64,000 nt of DNA from Streptomyces sp. SID8374 (GTDB taxonomy: Bacteria > Actinomycetota > Actinomycetes > Streptomycetales > Streptomycetaceae), in NCBI RefSeq assembly GCF_009865135.1, contig NZ_WWGH01000002.1, positions 930,001-994,000 on the forward strand. Direction: 5' to 3'. Below the pieces are notes generated by a model. It made no database searches and was not told where the DNA came from. It saw only the letters and a list, made by a program, of their open reading frames with translations. Positions 43,401 to 45,353 of this stretch are shown here, in pieces. The position numbers and the translations under genes are program-made. The stretch's first letter is position 1; each line of letters opens with the position of its first letter.

Positions 43401-45353
43401 GTGGTGACCCGGGCCCTCGTCAGCGCGCTCAGCGGCCGCCAGATCGGCCGGGCCTCCCACCATCCCGCCGAGTTCGCCCGGGACTTCGAGGAGCACGACC
43501 GCCACCTGGACCGTATGGCGACCTTCGTCCACGACCACCCGGCCACCGGCCGCACCTCCGGCGAGTACGACCTGCCGCGGCCGGGTCCCGAGGACCGCGC
43601 GTACCGGCTGGACCTGCACGGCTCTCCCGGCAGCCTGACGCTGGCCTTGCGCGACGGCACCACCCGTGACGTCGACGAGCGGGAGGCCGGACCGTGGCTG
43701 CGCCGCCGCAAGAGCCTGATGACCCTGCCCGAGGACCACTGGGTCGACCTCGTCGTCTGCTGGAGCGGAGCCCCCGGCGACAGTGCCGTACCGAGGCCGA
43801 GCACGGCCTCCGACGCGTATGGCGGCCCCTTTGTCGCCGACCCGCTGGCCACCGTCTCGATGGGCCAGCACGTGGCCAACGCCACCGGGCGCGCGGTGCG
43901 CATCGCCTACGGGCTCCAGGGCACCCGGCGGAGCAACGGCCGTTACCAGCGCACCCTGTTCGCCGATGCCCAGGGGCGCCACAGGGCCTGGGCGCTGGCC
44001 CGGCCCGAACCCGACGAGGACGAGCTGGACCGGCTGGCGGAGGTGGCCGGGGTGAGCCCCGGCGACGGCGAGGTGTCGGACGAGATGCGTACGGCGACGC
44101 TGCGCCTGGTGCGGGCGCTGCGGTTCACCCTCGGCCACGACATCGACGACGACCCGGACTTCGACGACCTGCTGCGCGGCGCGGCGGCGGTGGACCAGAT
44201 GTGGCGCAGCGATTCCGACTTCCAGGAGGCCGGCCCGTTCACGCTGGACCTGCTCCACCGGGTCGTCGCCGCACACCCGGAGGCCGCCGCCGGGGTGGAC
44301 GGGCAGACCGCCCGCCGGGTGCTGGCCGCCGCCGCTGAGCAGTGGGCCCGCTACCCCGGCGACGGGCTCGTCAGCTTCGTCGACCTGCCCGCGGTGGAGG
44401 CCGCCGCCCAGTGGCTGGCGGAGGGGGATGTGGAGGACGAGGCCGCCGCCGTCCTGCGCCTGCGCACCGACGAGGTGGGAGAGGCGGAGATGTCCCGGAT
44501 GTTCTGGGCGCGGGTCAAGGCCGAGGAGACGCTGCCGGGGACGGGCCCGGACGCGCGGGAGTTCGCCGCCCGGGTCCTTCACCGTGAGCCGGACCCGAGC
44601 ACCGCCCACGCCCGCCGCGCCGAGGCACTCGACGTGCTGACCCGGGCCTTCGCGGTGGGCCGGGAGGCGTCCGCCCCCGACGTCGCGGCGGCGTACGCGC
44701 TGAAGGAGGCCGGTGCGTACGACGACACCGCACTCGACACGGTGCAGGGTGCGTCGCACGGCACCGGCCGCGACTACACCGACGGCCTGGCGCAGGACGT
44801 GGACCTGGCGCGGTTCCGTACCCCGTCGGGCCTGGTGGACGCGCCCTGGGCGCAGGGGAAGGACCGGCCCGTCCCCTATCTGGTGCGGGTCGGGGCCGAT
44901 GCGGACGACCCCGATCTCGTCGAGGTGTCCTGGGGCGGCGACACGTACGAGACGACGGTCGACGAGTTCGCCGAAATCCTTGCCGCCGACCTGGAGTTGG
45001 CCCCTGCCGAGCTGACCGTACCGATCGTCCTGGCCCTCCCGGGCCCGGCCGCCGACACCGCCGACCTCGCGGACCGCATCGCCCGCAGGCTGGGCCGCAC
45101 TGTCTGGTGGACCGGCTTCCCGGTCGACCTCTCCGGCACCGGTGACACCGGCGACGCGGTGCTCACCCTGCACCGGACGGCCGACGGCACCACCCCGGGG
45201 CCCGCCCCCTGGCAGCGGGCCCGCCCGGCGCACCCCGCCTCGGCCGAGGACGCCCCGCGCCCGGTCCCGGCCCCGCTGCCCCGCTCCACGCGGAGCGACG
45301 AGGAGCGCACCGGACCGACCGGCCGCACCGGGACACCCGCCCCGGCTCCCTGA
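13470..45353 (+). CDS. Giant multidomain T7SS-associated polymorphic effector (10,627 aa)
   Basis: One unbroken frame of 31.9 kb. GTG 13470 has GGGGAG ten bases upstream; GTG 13503 (reads MSIQVSPEVNAMIF) better matches the usual N-terminus of the family but has a weaker site. Domains by rough residue: WXG100-like helical/hydrophobic module 12-410; Pro/Thr/Gly-rich linker 415-1065 with PPxY motifs and a 21-bp repeat (ETSTGTP, 16095-16200); Fic-like 1074-1330; lonely-Cys 1 1420-1600; two edema-factor-like cyclases 1822-2293; OTU 2310-2550; beta-rich 2600-4420; two Cys-less OTU-like domains 4470-4960; repeated alpha/beta modules; lethal-factor-like zincin 6430-6780; lonely-Cys 2 (8855-8902) and 3 (10050-10097). 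I find only five cysteines (1535, 2336, 7271, 8902, 10097), four at apparent active sites. Similar giant streptomycete proteins are annotated as lonely Cys domain-containing. Export by the adjacent T7SS is inferred from position and N-terminus. Confidence 0.93.
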   Translation: MLPVRPSGRPSVSIQVSPEVNAMIFILTGEKLMDADEDLAFESRRPYSGLGRKLDRLSSLIDKSIHDIGESMPDDLATSYAKAMGMLIDDGGKNYLRDFSDQLDKIAEGRRKTSMDIMESKWQVIAEIIRLLIEIAIYLAMSFFTGGASASQIMMAKLRSRFFILTTLSHLLQRLHLAPSLTEAFAEAFTTLAVRLAMMNFAPDGRRPDSIDWSDIGKAAAFGAAAGFFTSVFEKFAKDIVRSFDGKFLKNGPDLDFKKPSWRDTPDIDLKNNGPTPNPKPGPGPDGPPKDRPGPNPYGNTPGPTPSPRPVPVTFRDGPLSFRNNPALWRNRQTLRLNLDRPGALAAHYGLKGSADFVAAGAGEVVAEILIKGAFEGDWSSSWTTFFGAGISSRVESTLIGAALNSGAELRHSIDKLRNQPPPTVSGGNGSEPGGSERSGGPSRTDTTGGDGPGPGLSAPPPAVQPTTSQNDFTGGQSPPPYVSQDPPPPYLSADPPPYTPGPLPVTAAENVLWQQVHQGPAEVREQALRDLAALRGAQQPGPAEIGVRDGVHERLSQLPEVRVVPTGNSPAGQVDTDEVRRALESFGTPVTVDTPILGAGPEASPGSGTPGGAEGRAVPPGTGTSGGAQSPVVAPGSGTGTPGGVGTVDSPGTETSSGPAQQTRPDPGARDAAPPEVDTSGSYGDTRAPGETGGGPEARDVRSDASATADGPGTAAPPLTVVVSEGPPPLAGSPEAAELLDGAGVDRAVVLGPPTGSDAAGQPVREAVELTREGSGAPVEVRALTGPEFSAMPDSGANTAFPGANVLLPLADALGVPPPVMPAAPPPTAPTTVPTTAPAAASGNAAAPPPRSGAQGGPSGDTGAVQPSPGEQAAETSTESPETSTGTPETSTGTPETSTESPGTPTGTDTESGPTDSRTEPPLTESGPADSGTQPPRTESGQYDIDPSSVKVVSGEPAPATGDLPGPDAKPVVITTTSSTAGPDVMPPLGNTAPEAAPDIKPPVVTATTEPPVASKLAADARPWTETATDLHLESGRGDGNTTAAPPPAEPPPGQIVVRPADPVQGRPPRTLRDFLPEDQWWTFYIDPKNHEAALEAFPDDPGSYYDHDRSPGFQQGMVSAYTQFLGDPDTVATPMDSTSYRTMHGLATGHLGRTIGWSGGGATQFPLRGDALADDIFDERIGDQLLVYDTTSRDWSKPLPKPRPVTILTRFLHNNPSLATNYGKNAAPDLVDTLFQQHYARVSDPDADDAAKLASIVRTIRALHVVHPFQDGNLRSNVQILLPKLLLEQGLRPVVPDNMYSLFQGGHSVPQMVDSLIRNGALDTGGARPPQGETAADPHLESGREGDMDTSDTPVAPITTSTTDGNAAPPPPAAGPSVKPLTGDPVPFAQLRRFVPQTAVTPQPGVAVQTVTISQGPAEDGTGQSAGREALLGQDTFRGVRTTPAEPPPPGTSEAPPAPPRTVFTGPPTALPGSGTERGADYFVGHGTPRTVTLGTDLADRPTVKVSGVQLGEVLKSWAQDGDQDRPLVLFSCETGQQPRIAGLPVAQHVANRTGRPVYAPTTEAGTAKDRDGNVRAVLGEGPDGPGRWRLFTPEPAGAELDGLARDAGLHAGPDPADTFARARTLQQIRTLREALGQDAERQPGNRELLAALAYVDGLRWRDPGSAARYGDGRMTPDLLDRMVTDWHTATNGRPVDPSTGPTTGQYTAFLEAAAGLRAGATPATTLDSLLPPPPPALAPDTLVSRSDVLGLSYARSAQIAWSLSDAPLPLSDLDLGPDDAAELARRLHRPEPVPSDPPAPTVQQDAPAPPVNSLVVNAYTARHAYGIPEKDFDKFRDVARDRNVVVDVRPTNPSAPKWLDAGAMPKPQDIEAKTVDEVDVLLGADAGNIGLVGYFQPVLPDQGSVPVDAWDRVVSRFNQRSTEFRELAGKMAQFEADGKFTVHDGVVFGTDGEGALRAITGDHELFDVSSPDGTRVSHPEHDALIREMRAKDMAVVHGAHMFWNPPTDFDKSVFDKIVSSHQGPSGEPLLRFRPNSDHAVLTWTQKLKPGQVDSYTARHAYGIPEKDFDKFRDVARDRNVVVDVRPTNPSAPKWLDAGAVPKPQDIKAKTVNEVDVLLGADAGNIGLVGYFKPVLPDQGSVPVDAWDRVVSRFNQRSTEFRELAGKMAQFEADGKFTVHDGVVFGTDGEGGRRPITGDHDLFDVSSPDGSRVSRPEHDALIDEMRAKDMAVAHGAHMFWNPPTPFDKSVFDKIVSSHEGTSGEPLLRFRPGNDHAELVHPEPRPSPSPPSRPESIAEEVDLFSKGTGTPGPADAVHADGQALYRLHTPADGDCLFRSLLDTARSRAVPPAWAALNVAGLRRLLRDRLTGSELLAPDVEATPDPVLAVVDDLRMTALAGVGNPEARERIGQRWDRIQQAVVTDGDGRRWRSILRDSGYPHLADVAPTPADARDLGTDGLILAAAGSPALWSSPFADALPLALAHTLDIELRLVRTGPSGPASTFVTPLNPGGQGGTIRLAYNGTDHYDALIPAAALPAPTPAAPAPTPDPATQDPAGSDIFGEWLRSMGGVTDLDAPAAESPDRGDPVPLETQLERHRPARLLTGEDARPPGPAPRTVTFDDGSRLPTVLISPDADPDDGGTGPGARTGGTPRTGLLNGLGVLTLRSPEQVAKEVFGQLPKKLRDQFDEAELLRLLKDQPGAFTAPRGARFVGRAKSGVGHEMVVEAVPYHRWERFGEPGGATVRVDTMRRGQSGTGGGRSVGTGRRIAAALGMGPPLNWMLKIGVSLGWTRRTDYTLGTQAYHQSEYRAMDGSHLHLDDVHYQVRVERVTEAPKTPGTNTPAPGTPGRAAPPAAPRWQRSEVHSAGFAMRDGLSWRLPDDLTVPFKGPKRAPETLTFPDGTEPRITDTTALHLTDPPEDVALAISGARPGSSAHRTLVSYVRPGRLLGLFGRLSGPVSGPELTRGSGQHPLGHLIVERSIPHRATLVTESVKSEIRDLTQTTYQNQRSHVRDTRLGVQITAGPNYTLLGPETDVRLQGGPLVRTDLSAGRGHYLGADAARKVTGRVRNHPVALYRVERTLMVRGAGQPASAARPVRVVSLDWYSTQDARRLAGWDSRTPGATGPNPDAEPPVPWYLTREDPVHLGGQVRAEGFVPDRRAAVAQPGPATTAVTTTAPAPAATTSTAPAPATTPAPAPAPQDPLKAFTDTVLDTLHRAYPSLFVPPLMLRHPHLAKLWYGDGRMRTALHNERQVREALNRPTLAQSLDDLTTTGVPVTLTEDGKVRRGHHTLILRARLTDRQFETTLSERSLRNGVVGTEVSGQGQQESTTLSAGVELGISPRDHEKDPAAGVPRQAGNVSLGARYAQTRTRATKNTVAVAHDQLAFQNGADLYSYQVELGATFEGHRRPRGWTRLVSVGLLGAGVFVSKVAERPLFTRATETVGRVELAVPAAHGSERHAPADPPATGPAPAPAPAPVPRPLPSTEADQLLDGTRPLPRTTASDRQLVNKLLSAPHVVLSTEGGEQRQRLVQDTADRATGSSWHVSAPGTPIRTALRRAMANLGVAGQLGQYLGPFGSRITGLTGAGPFSTHYLKAAVRGELDNVRVKSDPKPGNLEATIGNEHRVAGTSGTGSRTTLGLQGAVTPLQQAPGQQAVVGAYSTALQYAWGKGRSVSQTLTRGRNTTLSYAGRMYLVVADAAETVAVRDRWTAAMGAVGTRAGAGISSAAGRISERFGRGLAPRQAAAALQRIRDAVMFHLPMQDAIEAGLAPDGLGTSTPDNLGGGYRLPPFLRRRHFPSHPSGQLDASRAAQQLMGQLARMGVPSHDREQVLQRLSPDFLRSHVHELTTDGMALPVHYRTWSSPHHLPVGGSPGQLQLTLTPVTTTVERLRTGYELEDYRTTARDDVDGRSQDRGADVTLSASERAAGSGVLAANPALQGTAAKQRSSNVTEAVGSTAMPNIATTQAHAEIVTTYTLTATLVDASGQPLGPTASAPVGSLNEVLPASLLTPDGEGTDGALTEQDVKEPPRAVRMLTADQASPESVAQWRTTDGETGEADPDILPFDDEIGSGILAVDILGAANVQDALTLATARADGFPGDMDLGKRHTDTTLTERVRMARHTPLTGLGTAPAQAQQEATSQVGLTAGFREALGPDGSPLPTQSSARLLGQSHTADSRLFAKMHRTGARLLAVENKPRMEAMQRRKTGDALEAGITDNVEGAVSTSPLAGNSNAGVTNPGATVPIGGANDSTALKSATDTTLGTHIKVVTDRSMLFAVPVSWLSVAEVDHRVTDSRPMQALGKPKRGPRAVEAETTALVWLREDIARDYGLLDDTTFPDEARTAWDDQAKAAADLATAEKNYYDARAKTRETWLGLSPEERTALGGDDGATVPPPAVTETPALIETPAVVEAETSAVAESPAVTAWRTAREEVRRWQQRLDAAAKDHHRLHLAAARLTAHHQGSGSVPVKDAPQEYTAPDWRSVAPEPYKVADATGSALRTLTSPDGRTVHEIHEVPHDGASFFHALLTTAQDRGQLSSLLGPDLADRFTAAPGDPAVTAEAVDAVRDRLAWALGDNGNEDLLDGLALDAADTFTQAELDYAEIDLTQAQQAEFDAFGRLPQTVWPSPAQRAALATAALYRPFTAEPTAADPDAGEPAAPERRAGDHGGADVLPALAARVLGTPVTVVTGEGRPQVFLPRGADPATADAASGPVLFAADGFFSAALQPGTTPPPATALPAPPSSSTAPGTTTTGTSPAAPKPPAHRSHATPPWLPSADATGPRYRLDRDGLLTAPDGATYTQGTPTGRGNGFFAALSTALRHAAEQPGRDPQAAARLRSRAGASPAQLMRLNGLPGERADRDALFSPPPLGTRPGAPTPSRDARDGHLRRHLANAPWGPDADRAVAEWAAKATGATVVLIEENGTAHTYAGPSADAPTLRLRRRGGDFVPLLLRTPAPTPTPTPKAPEPETKTPEPEVKTPEAKTPETPEAPVAPKAPEMPETSTPEAPTASDLPGLHGEEEAYELSTLSGAEPQPQSHDDSDSETDTDSESDSDSEEDEADEANPAWANPQWLTAVFGPQWNRAPRARLQETSEALYALVEEAAGDRPPGAGLADLARNVLHLPPRARVGNQDALDLGALALEASSDDLASAEDLALYFVDRQIETRRDALAEETLLRTDERAPAGRDFTGAGRGLPAPDAYVAERGGRAAGERAPWRNPYLFVGEAAEGGGVEIVTPWRTFVVRDAEEMARIISYDSRRPGGADIVLALPPAFAARVADLVAGTTGRPVWYPLGPAEVATHPTTGAAHLVVHRRAGETGPDWTTPPPPQEPGLPGARDLSSDSDSDSDDGRSSDSGSTSDGDAEFDRLADRAQFERRIDALRPRPLVTRDYQVVDDSGTGVLFTEPGPRTAGVVRTEEGPGLVLHSQGQGTVPAADRPPLHISADRTVALHSAGDDTTGRSRQVYATKAAIDRSSARLAAAGAGVRLEADPSVRVILNQEDGTPGEPLFRVEPRFLTGSGTSEHAFTRDFARMVAGRDAAPLSHLAFRTPDGTVATAPANGLHGREVTGTHHLAQALTEVADGTRPATGVTPGWAARQAGRDPRFTGGVVGAPTPGEAYGQALSHTQDNELRGPLTQAAARAGVNEYAWAEVGEGYLIQSVSTTNDSGAQLFTHNHAKPGDPVGPHAPYHFAQVVLASEDGTHQITLENETHSRTEISADELDAVVEENLDRYDEGELNRLAQEMDQRAETARRGDADPAETARLEGFARAARALAAVHEAEHVRWHFTVDRPEHALAQREVDQARTRARDAVRSAAPVLDGKDQWFFRAYSKRPGESAHAVNAALLSERSPAVSNPLTTVALHGHALRPDRRTVRFAEQQHTLSPDADENLDALALSLARTALWNRANGLPLPTVTVTGHGNRSRASGEKRAQAVGRALGDRLARLLRTFQEGAPGPHVRLSDFTLTLDAQRVRRATDPARGRVVTVDIDDHRHTSPPAPGRPAPAGEPPRTEPPALPRPTAEPAPGRSRSDGTDPAAEAPPRRPGSTTSTTPSDRDRSRPGRRSATPSPDRGVPVPAWVQARIRYAEESIAFERRLAEHLAEHEAVTEEFRKMARAAWDRVRQQYPPRVLATFGSDNPSMPGTVGTSRPALQQVLRTGNLRELVTFLFQGISSDLVPEMLGGREDPNPEIEAERPSRRQAEGRTELERLAEQLRLDDTLSVPEKQAALARATREHTVRTDPDDVRPPLSRAERPFAVNDLGLTWMPASSVYDLAMSSGIQETSEDSGGLVLTGTAGSTYRFLVHAARMRDQWGLDLDLGLIRAGMIAMSLSAGHHSFHEVMRGAQLALDSLPGHDPALDYQDNWGRYWNIHPLTEQELREHVARDGRFPDEHAQELLDAGDPATSSAPAPQPDSAPSGPLAELAERLPDLSAADRAERLALLSAAEREQLAARPGLAATLRAKLSDREFAETVGHLLVTVAPGVDQPVSAGREARARIAAMLRDPAVATRLLERGARVLVVPRNEALTTLGPFRDLAGRELSTTDRRTWDTARGLGRLNTGITEENLLGETTGVPGALGYADGYSTTTHEFAHAIHRYGLSDADRQTIAAAYRDKLSPPAGQDPADVEWPDGPRRSAEDGQPVDNYASTDEFEYFAQAVNAYLGTNTGHDPFTGRPRNNGPSWVRENEPALLPLLERLFGTTPDQDGPGPANPVRAVRAENEMYEGFRAVWDRAEGVHRAQPHPPVPAPSQVRHPAPHPATDHSGEAPLPPPPGDPRSGWAEFPADLTAELDRLLTGNPEAEALSQFRFTEESDSDGDSVESDPADDPRTWAGLLFGPASRDEYEVEALLDTARAVRDLADRGTTPGEAATDVLAGLRELTRQVLGLDDQAQVGARDLMLLGSLALSADPGQLADADELARLLTYQDSALGERTRLGPGHGAGRDWTGTGGRTPPLDTYAAQDEDGTPAVWPAPWTDAYVVLAQSAVDAVDAVRLHTPDGVLRIEDTAELARLIARDPYRPAGDDIVLAFAHGDIETVARQVADLTGSRVWYSELGPRVATDWRTGAEHLMTGQAPDGGAHAWMSLRPGQGPVPGGRATGTPAADPHPSDGTASDIEARRAHPLTTREYGFADGHGDGELFRNPGDLENTWTAPRSLAADTDAPSLLLAEQTWDVERADGHPAVRISADRTLAVQNEHGSQQAYATRKAVADSNAKLTRAGLAVRLGLDEERSILLPTPDGGSNRLFRVTPVFTNRSGESTEEVCRDFAIMLAGDGRPSHLVFRDPEDGATVTAPANASDGAEVTGTHHLAEALGQVADGILRPGSADPGWAAALVRRDERPTGGDGTGPLPAAAYGSALSLERPHDPRRTAMTEAARRIGVNEFAWADVGEGYLVQSVAAPGEDGPSLETNYAKPSSEPGESYFGYHFITVVLASEDGTHQVSLENHARASSREDRLRGMVRANLRAVDLKELRGQADVLRREIARLEESGDDGHLKEVRGHLDLTILLTRAKLAQQEVLDAPAGSPERAEAQRSFNGVVTAASRHLERLESTVPGKRLWYMRMFTRRPGESAHDVNASLLEDGAAEANPLTVVVLHGQEERPQTLYFEPGTERTPDGALNAIRHVAARVARTGLWNSANHLPLPRVDLVGGRTARLGRDIGRARANAVAATFRQELAAALRTLQDGTPGPHLSADRFTVEADSVRVEKNSARGDTVEITVDDGRGGPRRVALRGLRGGSPDDGLDPLAEQWPIGRPVTLMRPRFGGLPPAPALPAAGAPDDGPATGKGKEPEPSPRHWFPYTRHTESRAEPLRYEVADTGHLRLPDGQEIPPTGWTRFGDDFVHAATGALLRGDNGWLGRVANLDTLVPALTGLDPDAAPYRITADASYLHLVPESGAGTGTSLSVPLTLDPAAGEAGPSRTASTTGTAGPSAAGPTAEQGAAWEAHGRALHELGAAVTRAVETGRTGPEGRSEVDAARAAVERAEERLWALGVAPEALADARTVDPGAPATAPDSATAPRGPAPAVPLDAEQRRWIADRVTEADLPPVPEAPDGAETVTSADLRAAGVTLPPGLHAEMALLGDRLPAGRLSASDLARVRLTRPGDTGGTADTVAARVTRRLWDAAYTEVRDAAPEGRDDTETARAWSAAVALVLPPEPPPVLADARYAGEAFRDAVRRVAGHLLAAEGGAEGVRASAAELADTLRTGLGLAPRWTVPATEPAAGPANGPTAGRATGEAAPGRPALQSDPGGQLPDLDMPDLDPGQGQGQFPDVDMDLDMGMGTGTGLGELGLPSALDSLDLDALDALWDVGDLGDLPDFDFTFGLPAPVPIDAGRGTGRPVYAVPAAPPARPLTTLPALTLVPFVPQSTVTADSAEGGMEGLAHQVARTALRNRRHRVPLPRIDIAGYGADARGAGTARERDQAAQAQGDLRARAARDLFVRHLDHALHTLQAGLPAGFTPLRPQDFTITARGRSRVPGQGVTADLAGQIGRGELGRQATIGVTSPRHAAALDALDALRRTDRDLRSGPLDVDAVARRIWHLGPSVFVDPEMRRDLFTLTGRAIAAGRATSLAALTAFHLEEQGLLADDRARHVSAGGNRVPGLNWTGADTAGIDALFVDRLTTGPTGTPAPTGNADIAPWPWDTTPYAVLAEGSHDRVTAQLPDGTTWELDADEFAELVAADLTRHPLPERAPIVLAVPSAGDRYLDLPRKLAERTGRTVWVHSGLAQRNPDPTATNTIAVLHRDGLPDGTWLPVRPGLAPDPDDDAPAWHREVLTQPIVSSRTGEQTGRSFHEPAELVGERESYRDLDRMSFYVHWDAATNTYSDKRPMPDPGPADKAYRLAGHGLPGGLSLPLADGGSRTVDRDEATGWLRRRKSLVSLPQDHWVDLVICHSGAPGEGSAQDVSQLDGALPAAFTADPLGDDALSLGQHLANQLRRTTRLSYSSQGVVRFGDGPVRVLATDAQGRPWWWETSRPEPDDAELDRLAEQAGFQGEPSPHVRSELLRVVRALKLVMGPDVVVADDFPALVAGAAAVVNMWFADPDLQPTGPFWPQLLSRVIAAHPLAAGGVDGDITRQVLADAAKAWRDSGAALPVSSFVPLPQLRTAASWLSDPAAVDQAAVDALRLADPADAPAHRTRMFWARVRAEEALPGPGPAADALTVRALRLDPAIQLDDALRDRARALLTQGFAAGRNMADPDVVGAYAVEAAGALAAPALLTTVGAAFGSGRDWRGLANLLPRLDSFRVADTTVDAPWAGQDTTGKDRPVPYAVRASVDLEDSGHVQVTLGADSYRLTAAEFAELLAADADLRGLPPATPVLLLLDGLSGPSPAVAETVSRRLGRPVWWSTSPVELSAPDAAEGELPVLATDFFTMNQPSATDWRFTAPATPDLGVPTVPATRAPGPGAPTPATNSDLSAAPARSGDPSAGSLRGGATAVAPARGGDLSAGSLRGGATAVAPARGGDPSAESLRNSAPFTAPAQISDPSADSPRNSNTATGPTRNSDPFTGPARDGAATGSPRNPRSSVGGDPMEGVESTSVPTAPALPATVKALQPLPPRTLVAYGRDETSPSAQGDRTLELLAAQVAATGLRNRRAGAALPRVEVTGYGAEVGPDRAPTGSPGRRRAFTARQRFTRLLASELERLQRELPVGEPRLTAEDFPIVVRAMARVPADWVGTGALAQVSRAEMGRQAVIALRLPPDAAAVQRLDSLRRRDRALRTRPLDVDAIARRVLHLDPGATVQQDDRQELFGLVGRATAAGRATGFAALAAYHLSELGVTAPGRAHHFTVGGSRVPGLNWGADDVIALDTTRSDLLEEDPAGGYDVVSTSPAPWPGTTTPYVVAAEGGYDRVEARLPDGSVRELGVEEFVELVAADLAREALPPDTPIVLAVPFAADGYLDLPRRLADRTGRTVWAHSGRITVESAPGDPSTIDVVRTPKTPRGDWIASEPGLGPDTDDDGPDWHHDVVTRALVSALSGRQIGRASHHPAEFARDFEEHDRHLDRMATFVHDHPATGRTSGEYDLPRPGPEDRAYRLDLHGSPGSLTLALRDGTTRDVDEREAGPWLRRRKSLMTLPEDHWVDLVVCWSGAPGDSAVPRPSTASDAYGGPFVADPLATVSMGQHVANATGRAVRIAYGLQGTRRSNGRYQRTLFADAQGRHRAWALARPEPDEDELDRLAEVAGVSPGDGEVSDEMRTATLRLVRALRFTLGHDIDDDPDFDDLLRGAAAVDQMWRSDSDFQEAGPFTLDLLHRVVAAHPEAAAGVDGQTARRVLAAAAEQWARYPGDGLVSFVDLPAVEAAAQWLAEGDVEDEAAAVLRLRTDEVGEAEMSRMFWARVKAEETLPGTGPDAREFAARVLHREPDPSTAHARRAEALDVLTRAFAVGREASAPDVAAAYALKEAGAYDDTALDTVQGASHGTGRDYTDGLAQDVDLARFRTPSGLVDAPWAQGKDRPVPYLVRVGADADDPDLVEVSWGGDTYETTVDEFAEILAADLELAPAELTVPIVLALPGPAADTADLADRIARRLGRTVWWTGFPVDLSGTGDTGDAVLTLHRTADGTTPGPAPWQRARPAHPASAEDAPRPVPAPLPRSTRSDEERTGPTGRTGTPAPAP
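13503..14720 (+). other. Domain: T7SS toxin N-terminal module of the giant protein
   Basis: Helices rich in Leu/Ile include IIRLLIEIAIYLAMSFFTGG and FFILTTLSHLLQRL. A DWSDIGKAAAFGAAAGFF segment and a Gly/Ala-rich hydrophobic segment near residues 357-408 follow. This arrangement is that of the WXG100-like domain at the head of many actinobacterial T7SS toxins (CpnT-type), thought to carry the export determinant. Confidence 0.7.
16690..17460 (+). other. Domain: Fic-like, degenerate motif
   Basis: The stretch HVVHPFQDGNLRSNV starts two residues before... at residues 1266-1280, with the motif histidine at 1269. It follows the Fic/Fido signature HPFx(D/E)GNGRxxR closely in its first seven positions and keeps the Arg at position nine. 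The second Gly is Leu and the last Arg is Val. About 200 mainly helical residues precede it, as in Fido folds. Nucleotide transfer may be altered or lost. Confidence 0.55.
17640..18330 (+). other. Domain: lonely-Cys/caspase-like, copy 1
   Basis: A beta strand ending YFVGHG (His1488) and another ending LVLFSCETG (Cys1535) form a His-Gly...Cys pair like that of clan CD proteases (caspase, C11, C80). The following stretch VAQHVANRTGRPVYAPT is shared with copies 2 and 3. It may serve as an internal processing protease; substrate unknown. Confidence 0.6.
18933..20348 (+). repeat. 708-bp tandem duplication of an edema-factor-like adenylyl cyclase domain
   Basis: Two direct copies (18933-19640 and 19641-about 20340) of exactly 708 bp per unit are nearly identical over most of their length. 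Each encodes 236 residues resembling the anthrax edema factor/ExoY cyclase core: GIPEKDFDKFRDVARDRN, then VVVDVRP, a K-x6-K pair (K1869/K1876 and K2105/K2112), ITGDH(E/D)LFDVSSP, and HGAHMFWNPP. Copy 1 has DxE (1965/1967), copy 2 the DxD expected for metal binding (2201/2203). The usual catalytic His between the lysines is Glu or Lys. Codons such as GAT, GGT and AAT are commoner here than in flanking DNA. Confidence 0.75.
20390..21110 (+). other. Domain: OTU-like cysteine protease, catalytic residues intact
   Basis: The motif DGDCLFRSLL (Cys2336) and a distal NGTDHYDAL (His2528) are the two hallmark elements of OTU deubiquitinase-fold cysteine proteases, about 190 residues apart as in the family. 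Bacterial OTU domains act on ubiquitin in host effectors or as toxin/processing proteases. The substrate here is unknown. Confidence 0.75.
21380..26740 (+). other. Region: long beta-rich, Thr/Arg-rich segment of unknown family
   Basis: Residues about 2600-4420 contain repeated long alternating strands with conserved R-x-x-LM-type ends (for example DRSMLFAVPVSWLSV, YRVERTLMV) separated by short helices, no cysteine and no recognisable catalytic motif. It could be a structural scaffold or a translocation/pore module; this is inference only. Confidence 0.4.
26880..28350 (+). other. Domains: two OTU-like copies lacking the catalytic cysteine
   Basis: The first reads HDGASFFHALL with Ser4524 in the Cys position; the second reads GRGNGFFAALSTAL with Asn4812 there. 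The surrounding pattern of predicted helices and strands follows the active OTU copy at 20390-21110, but the terminal His-Tyr element is not conserved. They look like inactive binding or scaffold domains. Confidence 0.5.
28680..31470 (+). repeat. Large protein-level repeat unit, first copy
   Basis: A helical plus alpha/beta module (GRDFTG, then IVLALPPAFAARVADLV and TGRPVWYPLG) is followed by a 600-residue unit ending in an OmpA-like stretch (VTVTGHGNRSRASGEKRAQA). The whole set recurs at 33960-36670, with conserved landmarks EVTGTHHLA, VGEGYL(I/V)QSV, VVLASEDGTHQ and RRPGESAH. Acidic Ser/Asp repeats (28594-28664 and about 29494-29570) separate sub-domains. Confidence 0.7.
32730..33620 (+). 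other. Domain: anthrax lethal-factor-like zinc metalloprotease
   Basis: STTTHEFAHAIHRYG (residues 6591-6605) contains an HExxH zinc site (His6595, Glu6596, His6599). NYASTDEFEYFAQAVNAYL about 60 residues later supplies the third-ligand Glu (6657 or 6659), the arrangement of lethal-factor/PPEP-type (M34-like) zincins. All expected ligands are present, so activity is plausible. Confidence 0.7.
33960..36670 (+). repeat. Large protein-level repeat unit, second copy
   Basis: It repeats the module series seen at 28680-31470: GRDWTG, IVLAFAHGDIETVARQVADL, TGSRVWYSELG, EVTGTHHLAEAL, VGEGYLVQSV, VVLASEDGTHQVSLEN, RRPGESAHDVNASLL, then the OmpA-like VDLVGGRTARLGRDIGRARA. The copies are diverged, so the duplication is old. 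One cysteine (7271) in this copy is absent from the first. Confidence 0.7.
38560..40440 (+). other. Domains: OmpA-like module plus lonely-Cys/caspase-like copy 2
   Basis: An OmpA-like stretch (PRIDIAGYGADARGAG) and the GLNWTG/PIVLAVP module lead into LAGHGLPGGLSLPLADGG (His8855) and WVDLVICHSGAPG (Cys8902). The RRRKSL stretch between them and the downstream LGQHLANQLRRTTR are shared with copy 3. Confidence 0.65.
41740..42010 (+). repeat. 60-bp coding minisatellite in the giant gene
   Basis: Successive 60-bp units at 41761, 41821, 41881 and 41941 encode variants of the 20-residue unit PARGGDPSAGSLRGGATAVA. The first two differ at only a handful of bases; later ones are diverged. It forms a flexible linker between an alpha/beta module and the last OmpA-like module, and copy number probably varies among strains. 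Confidence 0.85.
42160..44040 (+). other. Domains: OmpA-like module plus lonely-Cys/caspase-like copy 3
   Basis: The order is the same as in copy 2: VEVTGYGAEVG, GLNWGAD, PIVLAVPFAADGYLDLP, then YRLDLHGSPGSL (His10050) and WVDLVVCWSGAPGD (Cys10097), followed by MGQHVANATGRAVR. The spacing from His to Cys is identical to copies 1 and 2. One more alpha/beta module lacking a Cys follows to the C-terminus. Confidence 0.65.
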